Source of the DNA: Senimuribacter sp049852125
Lineage (GTDB): Bacteria; Bacillota; Clostridia; Peptostreptococcales; Anaerovoracaceae
Length of the DNA: 64,000 bases
NCBI RefSeq assembly: GCF_049852125.1
Contig: NZ_CP187532.1
Span: 248,001-312,000 of the forward strand
Direction: 5' to 3'
A model generated the notes under the pieces. It saw only the letters and a program-made list of their open reading frames with translations. It was not told the origin of the DNA and made no database searches. Shown in pieces: positions 36,063 to 44,282 of the stretch (position 1 is the first letter of the stretch; each line of letters starts with the position of its first letter). The position numbers and the translations under genes are program-made.

Positions 36063-36551
36063 ATGAAACTGATACTTGCAGCAGATGAAAACTGGGCCAT
36101 TGGCTATAAGGGCGGATTGCTCTGTCACTTGCCGGGAGACCTGAAATACTTTAAGGAGAGAACCGAGGGAAAAACCGTAATTATGGGACGTCCTACGCTG
36201 GAAAGCCTGCCGGGCGCAAAGCCTCTGCCTAAGAGGGAGAATATTGTTTTGACCGGAAATACTGATTATACGGCAGAAGGAGCCGCAATCGCGCATTCAG
36301 AGAAAGAATTAGATGAGATTCTTGCCGGAAAGAATACTGACGACGTATTTATCATCGGCGGAGGGAAGGTTTATCGAGAGTTCTTGAACTGGTGTGATAC
36401 TTGCTACGTCACGAAAATTTTTGATAAGTTTCTAGCAGATACGTGGTTTGTTAATCTGGATGAAATGAAGGATTTTTCTATCGTATGGCAAAGCGAGGTG
36501 CAGGAGGAAAAAGGAATTCGATATCAGTTTTTGGAGTACAGGAGAATATAA
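36063..36551 (+). CDS. folA: dihydrofolate reductase
   Basis: 162 residues, the standard chromosomal DHFR length. It reduces dihydrofolate with NADPH and complements ThyA directly upstream. Visible features are ILAADENWAIGYKGGLLCHLPGDLKYFKE (active-site loop and acidic residue), TVIMGRPTLESLPGAKPLPKR and VFIIGGGKVYREFL for cofactor binding. GAAAGGAG lies just before ATG 36063. Its stop overlaps the rlmB start by one base (TAATG). Confidence 0.95.
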   Translation: MKLILAADENWAIGYKGGLLCHLPGDLKYFKERTEGKTVIMGRPTLESLPGAKPLPKRENIVLTGNTDYTAEGAAIAHSEKELDEILAGKNTDDVFIIGGGKVYREFLNWCDTCYVTKIFDKFLADTWFVNLDEMKDFSIVWQSEVQEEKGIRYQFLEYRRI

Positions 36552-37423
36552 TGGCTAAGAATAAGCGAGATTGGGCGGCTATTAGCGCCCGAAAGGGAAA
36601 GCCGTATAACCCGAAGGGGGAAAGGACGCAGAAGGCGGTAAGACCGAAGCCTCAGCAGCATGAGGACACCTTGCCTGATCCTCCTTTTGATGGAAAAAAC
36701 ATGATTATCGGACGCAATCCGGTGATAGAGGCGTTGAAGAACGGCCGGGATATGGAGAAAATTCTGGTTGGCAGGGGCGCGGAAGGATCGATTGCGAAGA
36801 TCATTGCCATGGCGAGGGAACAGGGTGTGACGATTTATCAAAGTGATAAAGCTGCGTTGGACAGGCTCGCTGCGGGACGGCCGCATCAGGGGGTAATAGC
36901 GGTGGCTTCGGCATATGCGTACGGGGAGCTTTCAGATATTTATGAGAAGGCTGCTGCGCGGGGAGAAGAACCTTTTGTTGTAATTTTAGATAATCTGGAG
37001 GATCCGCACAATCTTGGCGCTATCATGCGGACCTGTGAATGTTCCGGAGCGCATGGAGTGATCATTCCTAAACGTCACGCCTGTGGACTGACAGAGGTGG
37101 TAGCAAAAGCATCGGCCGGCGCGGTGGAGTATGTGCCGTGTGTCAGAGTAACCAATATCGGGCAAACGATTGACGGATTGAAAAAGGACGGCTTTTGGAT
37201 AGCGGCCTGTGACATGGGAGGAAGCTTGTACTATGAGCAGGATCTCAGTGGAAAGCTGGCGATTGTTATCGGCAGCGAGGGTGCGGGGATCAGCAGACTG
37301 GTGAAGGAGAAATGTGACTTTACCGTTTCTATGCCGATGGTGGGAAAAATCAATTCCCTGAACGCGTCTAACGCGGCGGCAGTTTTGATGTATGAGGTAA
37401 GAAGGCAGAGAGATGGTCGATAG
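36551..37423 (+). CDS. rlmB: 23S rRNA (guanosine-2'-O-)-methyltransferase RlmB, SpoU family
   Basis: 290 residues. A basic, disordered N-terminal tail of about 50 residues (KNKRDWAAISARKGKP) precedes the substrate-binding domain (IIGRNPVIEALKNGRDMEKI, GRPHQGVIAVAS). The SpoU catalytic domain has all three knot motifs: VILDNLEDPHNLGAIMRTCE, LAIVIGSEGAGISRLV and MPMVGKINSLNASNAAAVL. It probably methylates G2251 of 23S rRNA. ATG 36551 has GGAG upstream and overlaps the folA stop; an upstream in-frame start inside folA is rejected. The sigH start lies within its last bases. Confidence 0.93.
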   Translation: MAKNKRDWAAISARKGKPYNPKGERTQKAVRPKPQQHEDTLPDPPFDGKNMIIGRNPVIEALKNGRDMEKILVGRGAEGSIAKIIAMAREQGVTIYQSDKAALDRLAAGRPHQGVIAVASAYAYGELSDIYEKAAARGEEPFVVILDNLEDPHNLGAIMRTCECSGAHGVIIPKRHACGLTEVVAKASAGAVEYVPCVRVTNIGQTIDGLKKDGFWIAACDMGGSLYYEQDLSGKLAIVIGSEGAGISRLVKEKCDFTVSMPMVGKINSLNASNAAAVLMYEVRRQRDGR

Positions 37424-38033
37424 AGATTTGAATGTGCTCACAGATGAATCTATTGTAAAGATGGCGCAGGAGGGCAGCAGCACAGCATATGAATATCTGA
37501 TCGATAAGTACAAGGGGCTTGCCAGGAGTAAGGCGGCTACGTATTTCATCGTGGGCGCGGATAAGGATGACGTTATTCAGGAAGGAATGATAGGCATCTT
37601 TAAGGCTGTCCGAGATTTTGATCAGGAGGGTGAAGCATCCTTTCGAACCTTTGTGGAGCTCTGCGTTAACCGACAAATTATTTCGGCAATCAAGGGCGCG
37701 AATCGCCAAAAACACCAGATTCTTAATAAATCTGTATCGTTAAGCGCGCGACCGGAAAATGAAAATGATGAAACGCCGGCTCTGGCAGAGCGCTTAGCGG
37801 CGAACAGCGCGGATACAGATCCGGAAGTTATGATGCTGATGCGGGAGGTTATAGAGTTTCTCAAGGCTAACGAGCAGAATTTGTTCAGCCCGTTGGAGAA
37901 TCAGGTTTGGGAGCAGATGCTGAAAGGGCGCGGCTACAGGGAAATTGCGTTTCGACTGCGAAGATCCACAAAGACGGTGGATAACGCTATGCAGCGAATT
38001 AAGAAGAAAGTGGAGATGTATTTGGAAAACTGA
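37413..38033 (+). CDS. sigH: RNA polymerase sigma-H factor (stationary phase / sporulation)
   Basis: 206 residues, the size of SigH. Region 2 is clear (YEYLIDKYKGLARSKAATYF, DKDDVIQEGMIGIFKAVRDFD, FRTFVELCVNRQIISAIKGANR), and region 4 has a helix-turn-helix (FSPLENQVWEQMLKGRGYREIAFRL, KTVDNAMQRIKKKVE). In B. subtilis SigH drives early sporulation, and its position after rlmB matches Firmicutes gene order. The ATG overlaps the rlmB stop. It supports placing the organism in a sporulating lineage, but does not prove that this strain sporulates. Confidence 0.94.
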   Translation: MVDRDLNVLTDESIVKMAQEGSSTAYEYLIDKYKGLARSKAATYFIVGADKDDVIQEGMIGIFKAVRDFDQEGEASFRTFVELCVNRQIISAIKGANRQKHQILNKSVSLSARPENENDETPALAERLAANSADTDPEVMMLMREVIEFLKANEQNLFSPLENQVWEQMLKGRGYREIAFRLRRSTKTVDNAMQRIKKKVEMYLEN

Positions 38034-38178
38034 GTTGGACTGGATTGCTGCGGCTGGAAAGGGGCTGCAAGGACAATGATGTGATGAAGGCAGGATCGAT
38101 GACAGAGCGGTTCTGGACGGATGTATATTTTGATCATGAGGCGAGCATTTGTTTGCTTTGGATTTTTAAGATTTTCCA

Positions 38179-38207
38179 TTGACAAAGGAGAAAAACTATA
38201 GTAATAT
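38179..38207 (+). promoter_or_regulatory. predicted promoter of tRNA-Thr
   Basis: TTGACA (38179-38184), 17-base spacer, TAATAT (38202-38207), 15 bases before the mature tRNA 5' end. Confidence 0.65.
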
Positions 38208-38222
38208 ATAAAGGCTTGATGC

Positions 38223-38299
38223 GCTGTTGTAGCTCAGTAGGTAGAGCACTTCCTTGGTAAGGAAGAGGTTCGGCAGTTCAAATCTGCTCAACAGCTCCA
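38223..38299 (+). tRNA. tRNA-Thr (anticodon GGT)
   Basis: The acceptor arm GCTGTTG (38223-38229) pairs with CAACAGC (38289-38295). The anticodon arm TTCCT/AGGAA encloses TTGGTAA, giving anticodon GGT, which reads ACC/ACU. GTTCAAATC forms the T loop, and CCA is encoded at 38297-38299. It lies between sigH and tuf with its own promoter and terminator. Confidence 0.96.
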
Positions 38300-38305
38300 A
38301 GTAGT

Positions 38306-38338
38306 AAAGACGTTGGATTTTCAGCGTCTTTTTTCGTT
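38306..38338 (+). terminator. terminator after tRNA-Thr
   Basis: AAAGACG (38306-38312) pairs with CGTCTTT (38325-38331), then TTTCG. The 38339-38543 stretch between this and the tuf promoter shows no supported gene. Confidence 0.75.
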
Positions 38339-38543
38339 TTCGTGTATGCAGGACTGCTTCTGTAAACAGTAAGAATTATGCGGGGAAGCGGTCTTGCGGT
38401 GGAGAGAATAAAAAGAATGATGGCGCAAAGGTAAAAACAGCAGTAAATGGATTTCTATACTGATATAATACAGCCAAGTTTGTCGTTTTTCTTTAAAACT
38501 TAAACTTTTCATGGGTTTGACCAGGCGACGGGCAGGAAATAGC

Positions 38544-38572
38544 TTGTAAACTGTGGAAAACTATGATAAAAT
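38544..38572 (+). promoter_or_regulatory. predicted promoter of tuf
   Basis: TTGTAA (38544-38549), 17-base spacer, TAAAAT (38567-38572). The leader of about 90 bases contains a GCAGA-TTTGGG / CCCAAG-TCTGC hairpin (about 38600-38627). Confidence 0.6.
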
Positions 38573-38668
38573 ATTCCGTAGGTTTGAGTAAAACCCAACA
38601 AGCAGATTTGGGGACGCCCAAGTCTGCCTTTCTAAAAATAACGTTATACAATTAGGAGGAAAATAAAA

Positions 38669-39862
38669 ATGGCAAAACAGAAGTTTGAAAGAACAAAACC
38701 GCATATTAACATCGGAACCATCGGGCACGTAGACCATGGAAAGACAACACTGACAGCAGCAATCACAACAACGCTGTATCAGAGATACGGACTAGGCGAG
38801 AAGGTAGAATTTGACCAGATCGACAAAGCGCCGGAAGAAAAAGAAAGAGGAATCACAATCTCAACAGCGCACGTAGAGTATGAAACACCGAATAGACACT
38901 ACGCGCACGTAGACTGCCCGGGCCACGCTGACTATGTAAAGAACATGATCACAGGAGCAGCACAGATGGATGGAGCTATCCTGGTAGTAGCAGCAACAGA
39001 CGGACCGATGCCGCAGACAAGAGAGCATATCCTGCTGTCCAGACAGGTAGGCGTACCATATATCATCGTATTCCTGAACAAGTGCGACATGGTAGATGAC
39101 GAAGAACTGCTGGATCTGGTAGAAATGGAAGTAAGAGAGCTGCTGGATGAGTATGAATTCCCAGGAGATGATACACCGATCATCAGAGGATCCGCACTGG
39201 GCGCATTGGAAGATCCAACAAGCGCATGGGGAGATAAGATTGTAGAACTGTTTGAAGCAGTAGACAGCTACATTCCAGAACCAGACAGAGACAACGATAA
39301 GCCGTTCCTGATGCCAGTAGAGGACGTATTCTCCATCACAGGTCGTGGAACAGTAGCGACAGGAAGAGTAGAGAGAGGCGTACTGAAGGTAGGCGAAGAA
39401 GTAGAAATTATCGGACTGACAGAAGAAAAGAGAAGCGTAGTCGTAACAGGACTGGAAATGTTCAGAAAGCTGTTAGACCAGGCAGAGACAGGAGACAACA
39501 TCGGAGCGCTGCTGAGAGGCGTACAGAGAACAGAGATCGAAAGAGGACAGGTACTGGCAAAGCCGGGAACAATCCATCCGCATACAAAGTTCAAGGGACA
39601 GGTATACGTACTGAAGAAGGAAGAAGGCGGAAGACATACACCGTTCTTTAACGGATACAGACCGCAGTTCTACTTCAGAACAACAGACGTAACAGGAGAT
39701 CTGCAGTTACCGGCAGGAACAGAGATGTGCATGCCAGGGGACAACGTAGTAATGGAGATCAGCCTGATCACACCGATCGCAATTGAAGAAGGACTGAGAT
39801 TCGCGATCAGAGAAGGCGGAAGAACAGTAGGATCCGGCGTAGTAACAGAGATTATTGAATAA
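38669..39862 (+). CDS. tuf: translation elongation factor Tu
   Basis: 397 residues, full length. It delivers aminoacyl-tRNA to the ribosome as a GTPase. G1 is GHVDHGKTTL, followed by the switch I region RGITISTAHVEYE, G3 DCPGHADYVKNMITGAAQMDG, G4 FLNKCDMVDD, and domains II and III ending in GGRTVGSGVVTEIIE. AGGAGG precedes the ATG. Codon choice differs from its neighbours: nearly every Thr is ACA and most Val are GTA, as expected for a very highly expressed gene. It is a single-gene unit with its own promoter and terminator, separated here from rpmG-secE-nusG by about 8 kb. Confidence 0.98.
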   Translation: MAKQKFERTKPHINIGTIGHVDHGKTTLTAAITTTLYQRYGLGEKVEFDQIDKAPEEKERGITISTAHVEYETPNRHYAHVDCPGHADYVKNMITGAAQMDGAILVVAATDGPMPQTREHILLSRQVGVPYIIVFLNKCDMVDDEELLDLVEMEVRELLDEYEFPGDDTPIIRGSALGALEDPTSAWGDKIVELFEAVDSYIPEPDRDNDKPFLMPVEDVFSITGRGTVATGRVERGVLKVGEEVEIIGLTEEKRSVVVTGLEMFRKLLDQAETGDNIGALLRGVQRTEIERGQVLAKPGTIHPHTKFKGQVYVLKKEEGGRHTPFFNGYRPQFYFRTTDVTGDLQLPAGTEMCMPGDNVVMEISLITPIAIEEGLRFAIREGGRTVGSGVVTEIIE

Positions 39863-39905
39863 TGTCTGTGAAGTAAGCAGAAGGCAGAGCTGTATAATAA
39901 AGAGA

Positions 39906-39938
39906 AAAAGCGAGGACAGAAATGTTCTCGCTTTTTAA
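39906..39938 (+). terminator. rho-independent terminator of tuf
   Basis: AAAAGCGAG (39906-39914) pairs with CTCGCTTTT (39927-39935). An inner ACA/TGT stem closes a GAAA tetraloop, and a T run follows. Confidence 0.85.
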
Positions 39939-39959
39939 TTGGGATGGTATAGCTGCTCG

Positions 39960-40082
39960 CTACTTGGCATGATAGGCAACGAGAGCAATATCTTTTCCGC
40001 AGCTTGCAGACAGCTTTGCTTCAGCATCGCTGAGCACCTTTACATCGTCAGGCGCAAGTTGGGCAAGTTTATCCTTTTCCAT
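39960..40082 (-). CDS. 40-aa small protein of unknown function, divergent from the LytTR system
   Basis: A 41-codon frame on the minus strand encodes 40 residues: MEKDKLAQLAPDDVKVLSD, then AEAKLSASCGKDIALVAYHAK, with a single Cys at about residue 29. A perfect GGAGG (complement of 40090-40094) stands 7 bases before the ATG, the best evidence that it is translated. There is no signal peptide or membrane helix; the first half is amphipathic and acidic. It is divergent from a LytTR two-component system and ends about 20 bases from the tuf terminator. I do not recognise the family. A signalling peptide precursor is one possibility, but no AgrB-type processing gene is present. The 40083-40240 stretch upstream shows no clear promoter. 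Confidence 0.7.
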   Translation of the reverse strand: MEKDKLAQLAPDDVKVLSDAEAKLSASCGKDIALVAYHAK

Positions 40083-40240
40083 AGAATATCCTCCTTTCAT
40101 AGAAACATTAAGATTTAGTATTTGAAAGAGGACGAAGAATATTCGTGGTGTGCTTGTTGAAAAGTAGATGAAATCATAAGGGGGATTGTTAACGTAAAGC
40201 TAAAAGAAAATCGAATAATGGCCCAAGTATATCTAAAATA

Positions 40241-40278
40241 TGACCGATTATCGCAAATATCGCCCGTTTTTCGCAAAG
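40241..40278 (+). promoter_or_regulatory. predicted LytTR-type regulator binding site ahead of the regulator gene
   Basis: Two direct repeats, ACCGATTATCGCAAA (from 40243) and CCCGTTTTTCGCAAA (from 40263), start exactly 20 bases apart, about two helical turns, as expected for a LytTR dimer. A near-identical pair lies at 42437-42476. Downstream are possible -10 boxes (TATGAT 40300-40305; TATAAT 40331-40336) without good -35 boxes, consistent with activator dependence. A GGTC-AA-TT-GACC palindrome also lies at about 40307-40323. Confidence 0.6.
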
Positions 40279-40410
40279 TTCTTGCAAGTAGCAACTACAT
40301 ATGATAAGGTCAAATTGACCTTGATTTACCTATAATTAAAATGTAGTGTAAAAACAGATGCCTTTGTGATACAATTTTAGTAAGAGAGGTTACTTAAAAG
40401 GAGGATTGTC

Positions 40411-41106
40411 ATGAGGATATGCATCTGTGATGACATGATATCTGATTTACGGATATTGAAGACATTATGTGAGGAATATTTGCAGAAAAGGAGAATAGAT
40501 GCTGAAGTAATTTGCACGAAGGATGCAGAGTTGCCATTACGCGAAGCTTTTGATTTGTTGATTTTAGATATTGAGATGCCAGGGATCAGTGGAATTGACG
40601 TGAAAAATGCTTTAATAGGATGTGACCGGCCGTTAATTATTTTCGTAACTAGTTATGTGGAGAATATGAAAGACGCTTTTGGCCCTAACGTTATGGCGTT
40701 CATGCAGAAACCGGTAGAAAGTGAGGACTTTGCTTTCTATATGGATCAGGCCCTCAGGCTTTTGATGGCAGGTAAGATCATTTTGCTGGAAAGAGGAAGG
40801 GCAGTTTCCACAGAAAAGATTGTGATGATTACAACGGACGAAAAGTATATTAAAGCTGTCTTTTTTGACGGCACGAAAACCGGATTGATGAAGAAAAGTC
40901 TATCAGTTTGGGAAAAGGAATTGGCAGATGTGTTTTTTATCAGGGTAAATTCATCTTGTTTACTGAACTGCAAGTATATCGAAACATTTGAGGGAGATCA
41001 GGTGATATTAAAAAATGGCGTGAAAATAAAAGCCAGTAAGCGACAGAAAACAGCGTGCCGAGAAAGATTTTTGGATTACATACGGAGGTACGTCAAATTG
41101 GCTTAA
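40411..41106 (+). CDS. LytTR-family response regulator (AgrA/ComE type)
   Basis: 231 residues. The receiver domain begins RICICDDMISDLRILKTL, has the phospho-Asp in LLILDIEMPGISG (about residue 53), and Lys in AFMQKPVES. The C-terminal half has a LytTR DNA-binding fold with FIRVNSSCLLNCKYIETFEGDQVILKNGVKI, matching the strand pattern of that family. An AAAGGAGG ribosome binding site precedes the ATG. The sensor gene starts 18 bases after its stop. A direct-repeat site upstream suggests self-activation, and the same site lies ahead of the exported-protein genes downstream. Confidence 0.9.
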   Translation: MRICICDDMISDLRILKTLCEEYLQKRRIDAEVICTKDAELPLREAFDLLILDIEMPGISGIDVKNALIGCDRPLIIFVTSYVENMKDAFGPNVMAFMQKPVESEDFAFYMDQALRLLMAGKIILLERGRAVSTEKIVMITTDEKYIKAVFFDGTKTGLMKKSLSVWEKELADVFFIRVNSSCLLNCKYIETFEGDQVILKNGVKIKASKRQKTACRERFLDYIRRYVKLA

Positions 41107-41123
41107 GTTGTGAGGAGGATGAC

Positions 41124-42425
41124 ATGATTACGTTTGTACTGGAACTACTGATTTTACTGCTGTTATTTAGACGTGTACTTGGTTATGAATTTCGCAGAGA
41201 ATGGAAATTTATTGTAATAGGAATAGGGATTGTTTTGATTCGAGGAATTGTGATGTTATTATGTCCGGAAGCGCATGACGCGTTATACTGTCTTGGCATT
41301 TTAATTCCAGCTGCTGCAATGCCTTTCTTTTTTCGGGGACGCCCCGTTATTTTACTGGGGATTGGCGTGTGCATGATACGGCTTTTCTGCATGTTGGACA
41401 GACTCTTTACAGGAATTTGGATTCTCGCGGCTAAAGGGAACGCTATGGAAGTGGATTTGACATTGACCTATATCATGGGCGAACTGACGTGTCTGGTTGT
41501 TTTCCTCATATTGTCTGGAATACTGGGCAAGGAGAAGAAACAAATTTCGCTGACGACTGATAAGATGAACCCGATTATCCTCATCCTGTTCATTTTGTAC
41601 ACACTTATTGCAGATTATAATCCATATGGAATAGGCGCTTTGCCGCAGTCTTTGTTTTATATAATCCACGCGGAAAATCTGGTCAAAAACGGGGTATTAG
41701 CGATAGCGATAACGGTAGTTTTTGTTTTGGTTTACATCATGCTTGCTCAGCGAAAAGAGATGAAAAGAATGATACTGCTCAATGAGCGGTGTATTTCTGA
41801 GCAGGCAGAGCAATATCGTCTTACTGGTGAGGAGGGCAAGAAGTGGAGAAAGTTTCGACATGATTATAACGAGCTTATTTCAGTTCTTCAGGTTATAGCG
41901 CAGGAAGGAGACATAAAGCGGTTACGTGAGTACATATCGACTTTGGCAGAAATCAAGAGCGAGCATAAGCTGGTATATACAAACAATTTAATTTGCGACG
42001 CTATTCTTACTCGGTATGCAGCGCTTTGCCGCGCGGAAAATATCGAATTGAAAATTCACGGGACTTTTCCTGATCAGCTTTATATTTCTGATACAGATTT
42101 GTGCGTCCTTATTTCCAATGGAATGAAAAATGCTTATGAAGCTGTGCAAAAGTGCGAGATAGAGCGGATGATTGAATTCAATATCGGCAATCGTGGTAAT
42201 TATGTGGACTTTATAATTGCGAATACAACATGTGAGGCATTGACTATTGAAGATGGACGGCCGAAAACTACCAAGTCTGACAGACGGAATCATGGATTGG
42301 GAACACAGAATATGCTGGAGACGGCCAGGAAAAATGGAGGCAGTGTAACGTGGTCCTTCAATGAGCCGAATTTAGTGTCTGTTGAGATATTAGTATGCTG
42401 TGCTAAGAGAAATTTAGTGTCATAA
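41124..42425 (+). CDS. AgrC/GHKL-type sensor histidine kinase
   Basis: 433 residues starting at ATG 41124 after GGAGG; a longer frame from 41055 lacks a ribosome binding site. Residues about 1-220 contain six or seven membrane helices, the sensor layout of peptide-pheromone receptors. The cytoplasmic part has the phospho-His in KFRHDYNELISVLQVIAQ, the N box CVLISNGMKNAYEAV and a G box RNHGLGTQNMLETARKNGG in an ATPase of the GHKL subgroup. It pairs with the LytTR regulator upstream. The ligand is unknown, and no peptide-processing or ABC-export gene lies beside it. Confidence 0.88.
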   Translation: MITFVLELLILLLLFRRVLGYEFRREWKFIVIGIGIVLIRGIVMLLCPEAHDALYCLGILIPAAAMPFFFRGRPVILLGIGVCMIRLFCMLDRLFTGIWILAAKGNAMEVDLTLTYIMGELTCLVVFLILSGILGKEKKQISLTTDKMNPIILILFILYTLIADYNPYGIGALPQSLFYIIHAENLVKNGVLAIAITVVFVLVYIMLAQRKEMKRMILLNERCISEQAEQYRLTGEEGKKWRKFRHDYNELISVLQVIAQEGDIKRLREYISTLAEIKSEHKLVYTNNLICDAILTRYAALCRAENIELKIHGTFPDQLYISDTDLCVLISNGMKNAYEAVQKCEIERMIEFNIGNRGNYVDFIIANTTCEALTIEDGRPKTTKSDRRNHGLGTQNMLETARKNGGSVTWSFNEPNLVSVEILVCCAKRNLVS

Positions 42426-42436
42426 TTTACGGAAAG

Positions 42437-42476
42437 TGACCGATTTTCGCAAAAATCGCCCGTTTTTCGCAAAAAG
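42437..42476 (+). promoter_or_regulatory. predicted LytTR-type binding site ahead of the exported-protein genes
   Basis: ACCGATTTTCGCAAA (from 42439) and CCCGTTTTTCGCAAA (from 42459) repeat the pair seen at 40241-40278 with the same 20-base spacing. A TATACT box follows at 42501-42506, 42 bases from the second repeat, with no recognisable -35, as expected for an activated promoter. Confidence 0.65.
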
Positions 42477-42562
42477 TTTGCTTTACTATTGCGCAGAGAG
42501 TATACTGATTTTACGAAATGGATGACACTGCGCAGGTGATCCTTAATATGAAGGAGAAAAAT

Positions 42563-43354
42563 ATGAAAAAGAAATTATTAACAACCACATTAGCCTTATC
42601 TTTATTTGCATCTGTTGGAACAGCAGCGTTTGCAGAAAGCGGGAATACAACAATCAGTACAGTTGAACAATTGAAATCCGCTGTTGCGGAAGATGCTTCT
42701 GACGGATACTTCTCAGAGGCAGAGAAGACTGCGTTACTAGAGCAGACTACAGATGAAGTCGTAAGCGCGTTGGTTTCAGAGAAATTGGATGCGGCTGCGG
42801 ATTTACTTAACGGACAAGAAATTACAGCAGAGATGCAGAAGCTGCCCGGCGGCACAGAAAAGGCAGTTTATACTTATGACTTAGGTGATAATTGTGAACT
42901 AGTGGTTGAGTTACTTGATAGAGCTGAATTGGCTGGAATGGAATCAGGCATTATGCCAATGGCTACTTCCGGAAGCAGCGATGTTTGGAAGGACTACGGA
43001 AACCGCTATTTTACGGCAAAGGCCAGCGTAAAATGCAATGTAGCGACAGTTAACTTCAGTCTCGAAAACCATTACATTTTGTCAGCCAATGGAATCGACA
43101 TGAACTATGGAAATGCTTACGCAACCACCAGCAGCGGCGGTACGTTGATGAGTCATGAAAATCCTGTTATTACAGACAGCACCGCAAGAACGCCTGGTGC
43201 GTCAGATGTAAATATGTATTGCATCTTCTCTTGCAAATCAGGTTCTGTCGGCCCGGATAAATATAAGATAAATACGACAGTAAAGTATTTATCCCATGAC
43301 AAGACTGGTAAGAGAATTAAGGTTGGACAGGTCTGGAATTTAGTGAAGATGTAG
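42563..43354 (+). CDS. exported protein of unknown function, likely LytTR-regulated
   Basis: 263 residues starting at ATG 42563, set by AAGGAG just upstream; the longer frame from 42518 is not supported. Signal peptide KKKLLTTTLALSLFASVGTA then AFAE gives a clear cleavage site. Residues about 30-90 are acidic and helical (TVEQLKSAVAEDASDGYFSE). After about residue 135 (IMPMATSGSSDVWKDYGNRY) the protein becomes beta-rich, with repeated Ser/Thr and two Cys in NMYCIFSCKSG. I do not recognise a family. The promoter carries the same direct-repeat site as the regulator gene, so it is the best candidate target of that system. Confidence 0.8.
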   Translation: MKKKLLTTTLALSLFASVGTAAFAESGNTTISTVEQLKSAVAEDASDGYFSEAEKTALLEQTTDEVVSALVSEKLDAAADLLNGQEITAEMQKLPGGTEKAVYTYDLGDNCELVVELLDRAELAGMESGIMPMATSGSSDVWKDYGNRYFTAKASVKCNVATVNFSLENHYILSANGIDMNYGNAYATTSSGGTLMSHENPVITDSTARTPGASDVNMYCIFSCKSGSVGPDKYKINTTVKYLSHDKTGKRIKVGQVWNLVKM

Positions 43355-43531
43355 AAAACTTTACATTGAGAAAAGAAAAGGGTGATGCGTATGAAATAAA
43401 GATAATTCCTAGGAAAACCTAAAATGTGAAGCAGAGGGATACGTTAATATTAGTATTTTGGAGATCTTTAACTATTAATCTGAATTGAAATGAACAATAG
43501 TTCAAGCAGGTGTTATGAGTGGAGGTAAACT

Positions 43532-44266
43532 ATGATGAGTATCAGAAAGTTTAAGCCAGTAGGTGTGGTATTGTGCGTTGCATTGATTATCAATTTGTTT
43601 CCTGGGGTGATTTTTGCAGGAACAGAAAAAGAAGATCGTATTTTGAAACAAGCACCCCAAGTATACACTAAAAAAAATATGGAGGAGACGGAGATTCTAA
43701 AGGAAAATGTACAGACGTATATGAAAACAATAGAACCATATGAGGTTACGGGTAAAAAGAATTTGGATGTGCCATTATATAAGCAAAGTAATAATTACTA
43801 TTGTGGTCCGGCAAGTACTCGAATGACGTTAAAATATCTTGGAAAGGATATAACACAATCGGCTTTAGCATCTCAAATGGGAACAACTTCAGCAGATGGT
43901 ACTTATGTATATCAAATTGTGAATGCTCTAAATAACCATTTAGGAGGAACGAAATACAAGTATGTACTCAATTCTAATATATCTTTTGGGAGTGGTTTGA
44001 CATATAGTATTGATAAAGGGAGACCTGTAATTTGCCACGTCGATACGATAAAACTTCCGATCTATAAGGAAGATAAAAAGAGCACAGGCCATTACGTTGT
44101 TGCAACGGGATATTATTATAAGGCAGTTGGTGGAACAGGGGTAGATACTGTTTATTATAATGATCCAAACAATAATAGTAAGTATTATGGGAGAAAGACT
44201 TGTACATGGAGTGAAATGCGTAATGCGATTTTAGAGAATGCTGGGTATTATATTATGTCCATTTAA
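43532..44266 (+). CDS. exported C39-like cysteine peptidase
   Basis: 244 residues with a signal peptide ending near VIFAG. The mature part is a Peptidase_C39_2-type papain-like domain: the nucleophile in KQSNNYYCGPASTRMTLKYL (about residue 92), His in STGHYVVATGYYY and Asp in VYYNDPNNNSKYYG. Unlike C39 peptidases of bacteriocin exporters it has no ABC transporter domain, so it acts as a free extracellular enzyme. GGAGG lies 6 bases before the ATG. The gene is visibly AT-richer than its neighbours, suggesting later acquisition. The lipoprotein gene starts 16 bases downstream. Confidence 0.85.
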   Translation: MMSIRKFKPVGVVLCVALIINLFPGVIFAGTEKEDRILKQAPQVYTKKNMEETEILKENVQTYMKTIEPYEVTGKKNLDVPLYKQSNNYYCGPASTRMTLKYLGKDITQSALASQMGTTSADGTYVYQIVNALNNHLGGTKYKYVLNSNISFGSGLTYSIDKGRPVICHVDTIKLPIYKEDKKSTGHYVVATGYYYKAVGGTGVDTVYYNDPNNNSKYYGRKTCTWSEMRNAILENAGYYIMSI

Positions 44267-44282
44267 AAAAGGGGGGGATGAG

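Noticed and set aside
39960..42425. A classical agr quorum-sensing locus
   Set aside because: The sensor and regulator fit, but there is no AgrB-type membrane peptidase and the 40-aa ORF lacks a typical AgrD layout. It is recorded as a possible variant only.
43532..44266. A C39 peptidase acting as a bacteriocin leader-processing transporter
   Set aside because: The protein is exported and has no ABC transporter membrane or ATPase domain, so it is not a PCAT-type exporter.
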